From positions 498,191,352 through 498,255,351 of the forward strand of contig CM077115.1 in NCBI GenBank assembly GCA_039619475.1: DNA of 64,000 nucleotides. Direction: 5' to 3'. The notes under the pieces were generated by a model, which worked only from the letters and a program-made list of their open reading frames with translations, had not been told where the DNA came from and made no database searches. The position numbers and the translations under genes are program-made. Positions 41,130-51,991 of this stretch are shown here, one piece after another. The stretch's first letter is position 1; every line of letters starts with the position of its first letter. This stretch comes from Icerya purchasi. Its lineage: Eukaryota > Arthropoda > Insecta > Hemiptera > Monophlebidae.

Positions 41130-41312
41130 AACAGCACCAATGAGAGGGGGACAGTTCCTTTCTCTCAGTCGCCTTTAATTTCCCAGATTTCTCTGGTATA
41201 CAATTATTTCAGGAGTGATTCGAACCTGGGACGAAACAAGTCTTGAACCCATGACCTCCAATTTAGGAGCCAAGCACTTTAACCACTAGTCGACCGCGCT
41301 ACCTACTGTACG
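41130..41312 (-). mobile_element. tRNA-derived SINE
   Basis: The minus strand opens GGTAGCGCGGTCGACTAGTG, an A-box-like segment, followed by GGTTCAAGA (41241-41249 region) and a perfect B-box-like GGTTCGAATC (41217-41226). These are internal RNA polymerase III promoter elements of a tRNA-related head. An unrelated body follows to about 41130. The tRNA cloverleaf cannot be fully drawn, so this is a SINE rather than a tRNA gene. The 3' tail and target-site duplication were not resolved. Confidence 0.65.
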
Positions 41313-42092
41313 ATTTGATTAATTTTACTACTTCAATATCGAATAAACAATCTACCGCAAAAGAAAGAAACAACTTGATATTCGGAATTCACAACTTCTT
41401 CTGAACGCCTACATATATTCTAGCTGTAGTTACAAAAACAGCGATTTGAAAGTAGAAAATACTCAATGTCGGTAGGCTGAAATTAGTGAGAAATCGTCAT
41501 ACTCTGTTAAGATACAAAAAGTAGCTAAAAACTCAAGTGTTTGTCAGGATTGATTATGATATATGTATACGGATTACACTGCGGGTTACTTAAAAATAAT
41601 TGCTTCAAGTGTACATAAACAACGAGGTTTTCTTTTTTGGTTTTTTTTTTGAATATTAGAATTACGGAAATGGCAAAAAAGTTCAGAATAAAATTTTTTA
41701 ATGAAGGAATACAATTCATCGGAAATGATTACTTACATATTGCAACGGATTCGGTACCTGCAGCGCGATTTTTAAGCGGTGTTTAAATTATAAAATATTT
41801 TCCTTGGTAAAGTCATTAATTCGCGGTTTATCGAACACCGCGTTCTGTTCGGCGTAATCGCGGCTTATAGGTATCGAAGATGTTTATCGGCTAAAACCAG
41901 AATTCCCGTCCGTTGCGTCAGAGTGAAACTGTGTGCGTGTGTATGGTCAGCAGCGGCCGATAGCGGAAATTACTATATGAGTCCGTGGCGAATGCGCGTC
42001 GTTTAGGAGCCGTACCGAGCTGCATTGAGCCGAGGGAAGTTTTATAAAATCCCGTGAAAAAGACCAGCAGAGTAATTGCCGCTATAGCTGGT
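41313..42092 (+). other. Intron sequence with a GC-richer patch, no gene seen
   Basis: AT-rich to about 41810. It is then clearly richer in CG dinucleotides (41820-42080, for example GCGGCTTATAGG and GCAGCGGCCGATAGCGG). No open frame or known element was recognised. It abuts the long inverted-repeat transposon. Confidence 0.5.
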
Positions 42093-45000
42093 ATTATTGT
42101 CTGGTCAAGTTAGCCCGAAAAATAGGGGTACCCTTGCATAAATTCCCAGAAAGCTGAAAATTGGCATGAATATTTGGAACGCCATCATAATGAAATTTTG
42201 AAAAATCCCCATCGATCCCATGTATGCAAAAAATTTTATTCAAGGTCAAAGTTGGCAAAAATGTTTTTTTTTTGATTTATCAGCGAAAGAGTTAGTTTTA
42301 TGATAAAAATAATTCCGACTAAAATTGTAGATCATGCAATTCTCTACAAAAATTGTTTTTACATTTTTTTCCCTAAGATTCGCAATTTCTGAGATAAAGC
42401 GATTTTGAAATTTACTAAAGTTGTATTCTCCATAATATGCACATGTTTGCACGCCGCCTATGATGTATTGTACTTGGCGCGTTTTTTTTAACGTAGTTTT
42501 CCCAATAGACCTACTCCACGATCTATTTTACTCAAATTTAATGAAATGTCAGGTCTTCTTATTCAACTTTTTCTTCTTCTTCTTCTTCTCCGTTCTCTCT
42601 TTCACCATCTTCTTCTTCTTCTTCTTCTTCTTCTTCTTCCCGAGTCGACGTAGATTGTTGCAACAGCGATACATCAGTTGTTTCGTCGTTGATGTAAGGA
42701 TCTTCTTCTGTTGTAGATTCAACATTCGAACACGACGGGCCTTGACAACTGGTGCATGCTGGTGAACAAAATAAGCCTACTTTTTTTCAGCCGCATTTGG
42801 AATTACACCCTTCTTTGCAGTTGCAAAAAATAGTATTCACGAACTTTTCTGGTGCAGATGGAAGTAGAGTGTCGGCTGGTTCCAATGTATTGTTAATTAG
42901 CTTCCAACCCCAGTCTTCTGGGTCCAGTTGATTACCAAGCCACACTTGAACCTGGTAATATACCCGATAAAAATGTTGGTGAGCAGAAGCCGAGGTTGGG
43001 GGAAGACAAGCTGATTACATATGTTTTTTATTACGTGTATGTTTTGCAAAAGATAAGTAACGAAACTTATCTAAGCAAGTAATTTATTTTTGAGCTCCAT
43101 ATATGGAAAGAAGAATGCGAATTCCGTTGGTGATTAGAGTTTCTGGTGTAAAGTTCATCTCTTCAAAAACTTTTACACAATTAATGAAATCTTGTTTTTC
43201 AAACAATTTAAAAATTGTTGTTTTACCCCTCCGGAACATTTCTGATGTTGTATCACAGCCAGTCATAGCATGTAGAAATAGGATATGATTTTTGCATTTG
43301 GGATAAGCCGATAAACTCGTGTTTGAATATATTTCTGATGGGTGTTGAACCTTGCCTGGTTATTGAAAGTAAATAATTTTTTCAGTTAGAGTTTGAGCGG
43401 TAAGTAATACCAACAGATCAACATCTTCACCAACAGCAACATTTACATCTGTTGAGTTGAATTGATTTATTGCAGTTTTAATTATGATTACATCAGCGTC
43501 ATTGTCAGCTTGCTTGACTAAAATATGTTCAGTGGTAAATTTTTCTTAGAACGTTGCAATGAACCGAGACTTATTATGAATATTTGCCAGAAATTGTTGT
43601 GGGCTTGTTGAGACTGTCATAAATTGGTCAATATCAGATGATGCTGATGTTTTTGCAACACGACGACGTTGTTCTGCGGCTTTAATATCTTTTGTACAAT
43701 CGGTATAGCCATCAAATACTACAGTTACTCTTTGACCAAAATGTCTACGTATATACTGAACATATTTGTCTGAAATATTGTTGGATGTATCTTCCCGATC
43801 CTAGACAATACGGTGCAATAAATATCCTCCATCGATAGTGTATGTAGCATTTATGTTGTCAATATCAATGTTTACTTTTTGAAAACAATCATAAATGGCT
43901 GATTTATGTGTTTTTCGCATTCCAAGATCATCGAATAGGGACAGCGGGTAGGGAGCCAATTCATATTCAAAATATTTTTCAACTTAATCGTCAAATGCCG
44001 TAGTAATACTCATGCGTTGAAATAATAACATATAATCAACAAGTACTTTGTTATCATGAACTTTTATGGTGCTACTCATAGCTAAAAGAATAATTACTGT
44101 ATCAGCACGTTTGAGTTTAACATTATCAAATGTCAGTACTGTCATTTCAGACATGGTCGCAATCCCAATTTCGAAAGCTTTATGGCAGTTAATTTTATCA
44201 TCACCAACGAATCCACTGGCAATAGAAAGAATTTTGTTAACCTCTGTAAAAGGAATAAAAACCACCCCAGAAATTGTTGTACATCTTTAGCATTTGTCTC
44301 TACTGGTGAGTCACTTGCATCAACATGCTGACCTTTTGTATCCATTATTACATTCGAAAGATCTTCCAATGCTTCACAAACAGTATTCATTGTATGCATA
44401 CTATAAACCCATTTGCTTAGAGGACACTCTCTTTCATACTTCTCTCTCGAGCAATATCTCCATCTACCTTCATAGATTTCATCATTGACTGCTCTATCAT
44501 CATATTTGTTGAAGTCCCACGACCTAACTTATCAAAACGTCCAACTGTGAAAAATCCTTTTGTAAATCGTTGGTAAGCACTAGGATTCATAAACTCATTT
44601 AATTTTAACATATCTTGCAGATATAAGTGTGCAGACTTAACGTAAGGAAAATGTCCTGATGCGTGGAAATAAGAAAGCATGTCTTTAACAGTGTTCAAGT
44701 AAGCTTGCCAATCTCTCACACGTTCAGCACTTATAAACTCTTTTACAATTGACATCATGTGAAAATATTGTATTCATAGTTTAGCCGTAGGTCTCCGTTC
44801 TTCATATTCTCTCAGCTTTTGATTAAACTGATAATGTTTCAGATGTTTCATCATCATTTTCAATGTCATTTTGAGACCTTTGAAAAAAGAACAGGTATAC
44901 GAGCACTACCATGTAGGCAATTAAACAGCAGACAGATGTTGCTCAAGGCCACACGGCACATAAAATGAGAGACTAGGTTTCTTTTGAGTTTATATTCTCA

Positions 45001-45358
45001 GTATCATTTAATATTTATGTATTAGTCACACAGACCAATAGTTCTATTTATATTATTCGTCCATACAGGCAGCGTTTTATAACTTTAGTAAATTTTAGAA
45101 TCGTTTTACTCAAAAATGGTGAATCATAGGAAAAAAATATAAAAACAATTTTTGTAGAGAATTGCATGATCTACAATTTTGGTCTGAACTATTTTTATCA
45201 TAAAACTAACCGTTTCGCTGAAAAATTTACATACATGGGATCGATGGGGACTTTTCACAATTTCATTACAATGGTGTTCTTAACATTCATGCCAATTTTC
45301 AGCTTCCTGGGAATTTATGCAAAGGTAGATATGTCTATTTTGACCGGACTATTAATAA
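42093..45358 (-). mobile_element. Academ-like DNA transposon with long TIRs and an XPG-like nuclease
   Basis: Inverted repeats bound the region. The left end runs from about 42093 to 42432 and the right from about 45358 back to 45075. Shared blocks include TTGCATAAATTCCCAG, AAGCTGAAAATTGGCATGAA, CCCCATCGATCCCATGTATG and GATCATGCAATTCTCTAC. The interior encodes one decayed minus-strand protein with XPG/FEN-type motifs. Transposons that carry an XPG nuclease domain are known as the Academ superfamily, which is the best fit, but no target-site duplication could be fixed. It is 3.3 kb in all. Confidence 0.65.
42559..44760 (-). pseudogene. XPG/FEN-like nuclease with C-terminal CXC-type cysteine domain, broken
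   Basis: Reading the minus strand from 44758: a helical N-terminal part (WQAYLNTVKDMLSYFHASG), a middle part (FEIGIATMSEMTVLTFDN), then TVVFDGYTDCTKD with EQRRRV (XPG N-like), QADNDADVIII and GEDVDLLVLLTA (XPG I-like), and LHAMTGCDTTSEMFRRGK (like the GCDY helix-turn region of FEN1). Next come VQVWLGNQLDPEDWGW and a cysteine cluster near 42820-42730 (CNCKEGCNSKCG, then GLFCSPACTSCQG). It ends in a poly-Glu tract encoded by (TTC)n, with stop at 42559. Several stops (for example TAG at the RIVWD Trp, TGA at one cluster Cys) kill it. Confidence 0.65.
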
Positions 45359-45365
45359 TATTCTA

Positions 45366-45984
45366 AAAATATCGATTCGGCGGTACTTTTGATCTTTTGT
45401 TAATTGTTCGGTAATATCGTTAATCTACATAGTCACACATCGTGTGTGAATTATTCCTATTTATTCTGTTTCTGAACATCGCCGTGGCAGCATTATCTTC
45501 ATCTAGTCGTCGCATTATCGTTCGTTAATTGTGTGGGCGTGCCGCACGTTTTCAAATTTTAGTTAATTAGTCAATTTCTTTTACCATTTTTTCTAATCTA
45601 CTGAATTTTTATGTAGCCGGTATGTTTTTTTGGTATTTTGTTGTTTTTTCACGAAAATATACACGTCTCTTATACAGAAATTTCTTATTGGCCACCGTGA
45701 CATATCCGATACGAAGACGTTACTGCCATTTTACGGCGGGTTCGCGAAAAATTATTTACTTTTTTTTTTTATTTTGTACATATACGGAAATTTCCCCTTC
45801 CGCATATATTCTTTCATTATTCATTTTACGAAAAGCCTAATGTTCTGCCAGGCAGAGCTATTTCGGTTGTGACACATCGTAAGAAAGTGTCACTGGCGCT
45901 AGTAATTTTCCATTAAGTTCTATGTAAATTTCATCATTGCAAATATCATCGAAGGAGGAGAGAAAAGCGAGTCTATCTCATATA
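45366..45984 (+). other. Intron sequence, no gene seen
   Basis: AT-rich DNA between two DNA transposons. Short overlapping frames at 45622-45872 show no motif that I recognise. Confidence 0.6.
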
Positions 45985-45986
45985 TA

Positions 45987-47636
45987 CAGTGATATTCGGA
46001 AATCATTAAAAAAAAAGATTTTTTATTTATAAATTAATACTTAATGGTTTATTAATAAAAATTTCATTCTAAGCATGTATAGTATATCCAGAATGACACA
46101 AATGCATCAACGTAATAAGAAAAAAGAGTACAGCGACTCGGCTATGGTAAAAAGAAAAGGAAAACCCCAAAATTACACGCAACGTAAATATTCGGAAACG
46201 ATGAAATAATACGTGCGGTGCACAACGCTCATGCTAAACACGCTTGATCCACGTTTTTCCGATTCTGAGACACAACGTGACATTTTTGAGCACGCTAACT
46301 GTTTGATTAACGGTGTGGATAATCAAATAGTGATGACTGGTTTGAAAATGGGTAGAAAATCGTATAATACTTCGGTTGAAATGCGTCAGTCAATTATTTT
46401 TAATCATTTGAAAGAGGTCCGAACGGACTTGAAATTTCAAAATTATTGAAAATATCAAAAAGTACCGTGTATGATTTATTTACCGGTTCAAAAAGCAAAA
46501 TAGAATTGAATCTATTCCGCAGACAAGAAAACCGCTGAAACTTTCTATTCAAGATCAGCGGTTCATCGCATGAACAATAGCAAAATCTCCGAAAATAAGC
46601 GCGCCAAAAATAGATATTGAGATAAATACAGGGACCGAGAAAAAAGTTTCACCACGAACCGTTCGTAGAGTAATAAAAAGGAATGGGTATAATTCAAGGA
46701 CTATAAAAAAAAACCTTATTTCTAAAGATTAAAATTCGCAGAAAAATACGCTTCCGTTAATAAATCGTTTTAAAATGATGTTATTTTTACGGACGAGTCC
46801 ATGTTAAACATTGACGGAAGCGATGTCAAGCAAAGAGTTTGGCACAGACCTAATACAGAATTTTTGGAAAAAAATTTAAATCCAGCTGTAAAAAATGGCG
46901 GCGGTAGTCCCATGGTTTGGGAGTGTTTTACGGAAAGCGGAGCAGGCGTGTTGGTTACTATTGAAAGCAATATAAATGCCGATATGTATATTGATATTTT
47001 AAAGAACAATCTTCCTCATAGTGCGACTTAATTAGGTATATCGAAGTCGTTTAAATTTTACCAGGATAATAACCCGAAACACAAAGTTCGAAAGACACGA
47101 GAATGATTAGTCTATAACTATCCGAAAGAGTTAGAAAAGCCTCCGCAATCATTTGATTGTGACCCGATTGAGAATTTGTGGCATTACTTAGATAGAGAAG
47201 TGCACGAAGCCCCTGTTTCGAATAACAATCAGCTAAAAGAACATCTTAAGGAAGTATGGGAACAAATTCCGTCAGATTACCTGAATAAGTTAGTTTCGTC
47301 GATGCCTGATCGTTCGGACCGTTTTCAGAGCTAAAGGTAAACATACATACAAAGTATTAACGTGTTTCAGTTTAACTTTAATTTCATTCTATTGATGTAA
47401 ATTTGCGTGAATTTTAAATTTCCGAATATTTTTGTTGCTCGTTTTTTTGAAGTGATATTTTATTTTGATCAAAGTTTTTGTTAATTTATTTAATTTTTTA
47501 ATTTCATTATTATTTGTGTTGTTAGATATAGTAGAAGAGTCTACATGATTTTTTTTATTAATAAATCATTGTTTGTTCATTTACAAATAAGAAATCATTT
47601 CTTTCAACGATTTCCGAATATTTTTGGAACTCACTG
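45987..47636 (+). mobile_element. Tc1-like DNA transposon with IR/DR ends
   Basis: TA dinucleotides (45985-45986 and 47637-47638) flank a 1650 bp element beginning CAGTG and ending CACTG. Each end has an outer copy of ATATTCGGAAAT (near 45992 and 47606-47624) and an inner copy about 200 bp inside: AATATTCGGAAACG at 46187-46200, and TTTCCGAATATTTTTG at 47420-47435. This is the IR/DR layout of some Tc1 elements. It encodes a broken transposase on the plus strand. Confidence 0.92.
46213..47334 (+). pseudogene. Tc1-family transposase, broken
   Basis: N-terminal helix-turn-helix remnants read MRQSIIFNHLKEV and, in another frame, ISKSTVYDL (about 46400-46480). The catalytic triad is visible: FTDES near 46790, FYQDNNPKHK near 47057, and CDPIENLWHYLDREV near 47160. 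There are 34 residues between the second Asp and the Glu (DD34E), the Tc1 spacing. The block SDVKQRVWHRPNTEF lies between. Frameshifts around 46450-46800 and a TGA at about 47104 inactivate it. The reading ends DRFQS-stop at 47332-47334. Confidence 0.88.
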
Positions 47637-47640
47637 TATG

Positions 47641-49138
47641 TGTGTGTGTATGTATATATATATATATATATTTTTTATATATATAATTTTTCTGTGCGTG
47701 TGTTTGTGACTGAACTCTTCCTAAACGACTGGATCGATTTTGATGAAATTTTTTGTGTGTGTTCAAGTGTATTTAAGAATGGTTTAGATTCACAATTCGG
47801 TCCACTACACGAAATATGAAGGTTTTAAATAGTTGAGATGAGACCAGGGACGCAGAAATGTATACGGGACGAATAAAAAGAAATTAACAAAAAATTAATT
47901 TTTAAATAAAATGATTACCACGATAAAAATAAACTAAACCTAAAAATTTAAATAAAATGATTACTATGGTTATTTTATTAGTTTCTGGTGTAAGTAAATA
48001 CGCCGCTTCTGTTACTTCACTTTTTGCGTTATTGAAATCATTAAACTTCCAAGTCGCGCGCTCCTAGCTAGCTGCTGTACTCATTACGGAGAGTTAAAAA
48101 AAAAGTGGTGTTTTCTAAAATATCTTGCAACGGAATTTACTACCGGGAACGTTATTGATATTCAAATCTGAAATCTTTACTCAACTACGTATAGTTTGCT
48201 GTTGTGGTAATCAATTAATTTTCATAAAATGCTGAAGACAGAGTAGTCGGAAGAAAAGTTGTTGTTGATGTTGGAATGGCAGATCGCGGTGTCTAATATT
48301 CAAAAATATTTCATTTTACTTTCAGTTTATGCAAATTCTGTGCGGTATTGAAGTGAGTATTTTAATATATAAATACTCACTGTAATTACGAATGTAGAAT
48401 TAATATGTGTTAAGAATACAATAGTTGCCCATTATGTTAAATACATAGATGGGGATGGTACATGTTTGTTTTCATCTCTGTCTTATTTATTGTATAATAA
48501 TGAATGATTAGGAGTCGAAATATGAAAATGTATTGTACAATATGTTTATAAAAACTGGAAGAGGTTAAAGCCATATACTATTGAACTTAATGGATAACAT
48601 ATAAAAATAAATAGAGCATTTAACTGATATGTCAAATATTCGAACTTTTGGGCCAAAACCGCTGTATAAATTTTTAAAATAAACTGTTTAACTTTCTTTT
48701 TAATAATTTGCTACCAGGATTATTAAAATGCTTACTCAACTACTGCAGTTTGTTGTTGCGGTAATAAATTAATTTTAATAAAATGCTCGATACGAAGAAT
48801 TCGGAAGATATGAGTGAAGAAGATGTTCTCTTAAATGTGTAATTATGGGAGATCACCATGTGAGTAACTCCAAACCGATAGCTGTGTGTACTGTTTAGTT
48901 GAGCAAAAGTTTTTGTTAGATCAAGACCGACAGGTTATAGAAAGATCGATAATCTTTAATTAAATGTGAAACGTGAAGACTATTTTCTGTTGGACGGTGA
49001 TAAACATCTTTCATCCAAAAGAGAGAAAGAATCTTTACATAATTACAATTCCAGATAAAGCAAAAATTTTTTTATGAATTTCCAAGTACAGATTTAAACG
49101 GACATTAATACGCGGGCAAAGCCGTGGGACTCAGCTAG
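47641..49138 (+). mobile_element. Helitron-like non-autonomous element
   Basis: The 3' end has a short GC palindrome GCGGGCAAAGCCGTGGG about ten bases before CTAG (49135-49138) followed by T, the hallmark of Helitron 3' ends. Near the 5' end is TGACTGAACTCTTCCTAAAC and GATTTTGATGAAATTTTTTG, a terminal pattern I know from insect Helitron-like repeats. The 5' end is blurred by a TA microsatellite. It begins almost at the right edge of the Tc1 element. There is no Rep/helicase coding. An internal segment is duplicated (48176-48255 and 48729-48812). Confidence 0.6.
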
Positions 49139-49161
49139 TATATATACATATATATATATAT

Positions 49162-49783
49162 AGAATCTACCTTTGGCTCGGGCTGCTGCCTATTCTCACT
49201 TCTTTTTTAAAAAAGTCCCTTCGTCCAATATCCTTCCTCTGTGCAAAGATTTTCATCTTAGGTTTTGGTCGGATATGTACGTTTCCTCTTTCTCTAACAA
49301 TCGCTCTTTCTATCTGTCTGTCCAACCTAGTCTTCCTGCCAATCCGTGGTTCTCTTTGTTTCCTTCACTTCGTCGTTCTGTTGTTGTCTCCGTTATTCGC
49401 TTGCGCTTTAACCATTCTCTGCTGCCTTCCTCCCGTTTTCGTTTTTCCTTGGTTTCCTCTCCATATTGTCCTCTCCACTCGAACGAAGAGCATGTTTACG
49501 ATACGGACCATGTGTTCTTTGAGTGTTCATCTCTTTCTGCTGAGTGCTCGGCTTTCTACTTTAGTTTGCTGGGACTTGGTCTTCCTACTCCGTACTGCGC
49601 CTCTTATGTTCTATCTCTTCCCTCTCCACAAATTGTTCCTATTATTTGTTCCTTTCTCCTAACAATATCTGATCGTATCAGGATATAAGTGATTCCTTCC
49701 TATTCTAATTGTTTCTGGGTAAAGGTCCCTGGTTGACAAGCCCAAAAAAAAAAAAAAAAAAAAAAAAAAAAGAATCTACCTTT
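49162..49783 (+). mobile_element. Family C LINE, copy C9, with perfect 13-bp TSD
   Basis: AGAATCTACCTTT at 49162-49174 and 49771-49783 flanks a 596 bp 5'-truncated copy (49175-49770). It keeps an open C-terminal frame from ARAAAYSHFFFKKVPSSNIL through RLRFNHSLLPSSRFRFSL and YDTDHVFFECSSLS to SDRIRI-stop at 49686-49688. The 3' UTR has TTTCTGGGTAAAGGTCCC and GACAAGCCC, then about 28 A. Clean duplication, long tail and open frame indicate a recent insertion. It landed in or beside the TA tract after the Helitron-like element. Confidence 0.95.
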
Positions 49784-49794
49784 AAATCCAAATT

Positions 49795-50382
49795 TCTTTC
49801 TTTTTCTTTGATTTGCGACCGTACCGTATTCTGCTACTTGGATCAGAGGCACAGAAGGAAAGGTATTATACTAGACTAAAGGTAAGATATTTGTATTATT
49901 AAGGAAGAGGAGGAATTTAGCTTCGGTGGAGGAGGTGCGTTACAGTATGCTAGGAAGATCATTTGGAAAGCCAGCGAGCTGGCGTTGGAAAGTATAAGTT
50001 GTGCAGGAAGTTAGGATGTGGGCGATGGTAAGGGGAGTATTACATACAGGACAGGCCGGTCTTTTTTTACGAACAGGAACTGATGCGTAAAACGTGTATG
50101 TTCAGATCGAATGTAGCAGAACACTACAGCATTCCGCCTAGACGTCGACATTACCGGGTTTGTGATGCTGGAGTCGTAGTGAGGAAGAATAGTGAATCGT
50201 TCCATTGTTCTCGCCTTTAGCTTACTTCAAATTCGGCGTTGGTATGAACGTAATTGGTGTTATATTACATGATTCTAATGCCGCTGTGTCAGCCTTGTTA
50301 TTACCTCCAATATTTCTATGTCGTGCTATCCATACGAGTACAATTTTTTCGAACAATTTCCAAAACTTTGCACCAATACATT
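49795..50382 (-). mobile_element. Family D-like LINE remnant D2
   Basis: On the minus strand, a broken RNase H end reads LVWIARHRNIGGNNKADTAA (near 50300), then FCYIRSEHTRFTHQFLF (50110), CPVCNTPLTIAHILTSC-like cysteine/histidine spacing and a decayed tail to about 49800. The RNase H to RxxHTRxTH to CxxC-H-C order matches family D. The stretch TTGATTTGCGACCGTACCG resembles the 3' end of D1 near 17036. It is heavily mutated. Confidence 0.6.
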
Positions 50383-50600
50383 CTATGATTGACTGTACAA
50401 TATTGCAAGCAGATCTTGATGAACTTGTGGTGTGGAGTAAAAAATGATTTAACTATAAGAAATGTTCTCGCATGGTATTTGGTTGTAATCGAGTAAAATT
50501 CTGTTATAATTACACTATGGATGGTATTGCAGTATCTGCTGTAGACTGTGCGCGTGATCTGGGAGTTTACGGTAGGCATGGGTAACTCCAAGTACAGTTA
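50383..50600 (+). mobile_element. LINE RT thumb remnant E4 (opposite strand to D2)
   Basis: Plus-strand frames read LQADLDELVVWSKK and, after a shift, KCSRMVFGCNR then DCARDLGVYG, the DL..L..W....L..N..KC.. and DLGV blocks of RT palm/thumb regions in CR1/Jockey elements. It points away from D2, so the two are separate remnants placed back to back. Confidence 0.5.
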
Positions 50601-51303
50601 TATTCTCGGAAATCGAACACAGTCGAATATGTTTCCGGCGACATATCTCAGCTCCAAAAATCGTCACACAAGGAACAAATATTGCCATTCTGGACACAGT
50701 TTAATTTATCTCTAGGGGAGTGATTTGATATATCTCCACTCCAAAAGGCGACAGCTGCACGTGCAACTGTCAAAATTTGCCTTATAATTACTGTTTTACG
50801 GAATTACATCGTGTTCATAGACTGCAGTATGGAGAGATAATAGCGATGGTGTGATTTAAAATTTTCAAATCTGAATTAGTAATATGATGCACGAATTTAA
50901 TGCTGGGTGTTGTTTAACGCGATCCAAACTAGCTGTTTTACGCTTATGGACAAGAAATATCCTTTTCGCTAGAAAACAGTATGTATGTGTGAATGAAGCG
51001 TATTAGCTTATTTATTACAAACGTAATTTCTAAATACAGAAATATAATTCTGAAAAATTTATATACGCAGACACAAAGTTCAGTTATTTCTATTATTTTT
51101 ATTCAGTACTGCTAAAAAGAAAAATATCAATTGCGCCGTTGTGGTTTTGAGTTTAGGGTTGACGGATTTTAATGTTTTCATTTTTTATATTATAAAGTGA
51201 TTGATGAAAGAGGGATTTGGCAAAAACAGTTCGGTACCTTTTTCTTTCTTAATTTATTCAGTAAAATTGCGTGCTATTCAGGTGTGTAATTAATATTTAA
51301 TTA
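50601..51303 (+). other. Intron sequence, no gene seen
   Basis: AT-rich intron between a LINE remnant and a MITE. Nothing recognised. Confidence 0.6.
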
Positions 51304-51512
51304 TGAACTCGAACATGCCCGGATTAAGTGTACGATAGGCCCAGGGCTTCGGAAATATTAGGGGCCCTTTTCGGAAGTGACAAAATTATCAGTTTTATAG
51401 AATAACTAAATTTTCTGTAATTTAATTCTATCATTCTGAATTCACGAATTAACATATAATTATTAATGTAAACAAAACTAAATATCATAGGTAGAACTTT
51501 CGATTCTAAAAT

Positions 51513-51546
<34 letters not shown>

Positions 51547-51991
51547 TAAACAATGAATTTTTCAGCAAATTGTAACCAAAGATTTGCATAAAAGGATAAT
51601 GTGTGTGCGTGTGTTGCGCGTGTATACACGCATACACATTCATACAGACATTTCTTAAAAACGTAGATTCCGGCTCGTTATACCTTAAAAGAAATTTCTG
51701 GTACGTTTTTATAAAACTCGAAATTTTACTATTACGAAGTTTCCTCCTCTAGGAGGAAATAAACATGGATACAAAATTATTAAGAAATAAATATATCAAG
51801 AAGTGCACTTGCTCCTGTGAAGTTAATTCTATTTATTTAAAAAAAAAAGTTGATGTATATGACAAATGATACGATTAATTTTTTATTATAATACATGTCG
51901 GAAGTGGGCGTTTTTTGGGGTCCCCTTTACAAGGCGGAGCCCGGAGCTGCAGCCCCCCTCTAGACCACCCCTAAATCCGACTGAACTCGAA
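51304..51991. mobile_element. hAT-like non-autonomous element with 10-bp matching flanks
   Basis: TGAACTCGAA lies at both 51304-51313 and 51982-51991 (an 8-bp hAT duplication could sit within it). The 668 bp between has imperfect inverted ends: CCCGGATTAAG..GGCCCAGGGC on the left and, reverse complemented, TCGGATTTAGG..CCGGGCTCCG on the right, with GGGGCCC near each. It contains a (TA)n tract at 51517-51543 and no coding. The end style resembles hAT-derived repeats; the class is inferred. Confidence 0.7.

Noticed and set aside
41130..41312. Functional tRNA gene
   Set aside because: A and B boxes are present but the anticodon arm does not fold correctly and an unrelated body follows, so a SINE is more likely.
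42558..42645. TTC trinucleotide tract as a stand-alone microsatellite
   Set aside because: It encodes the acidic C-terminal tail of the minus-strand XPG-like protein in the right frame, so it is better explained as coding, though it may have expanded.
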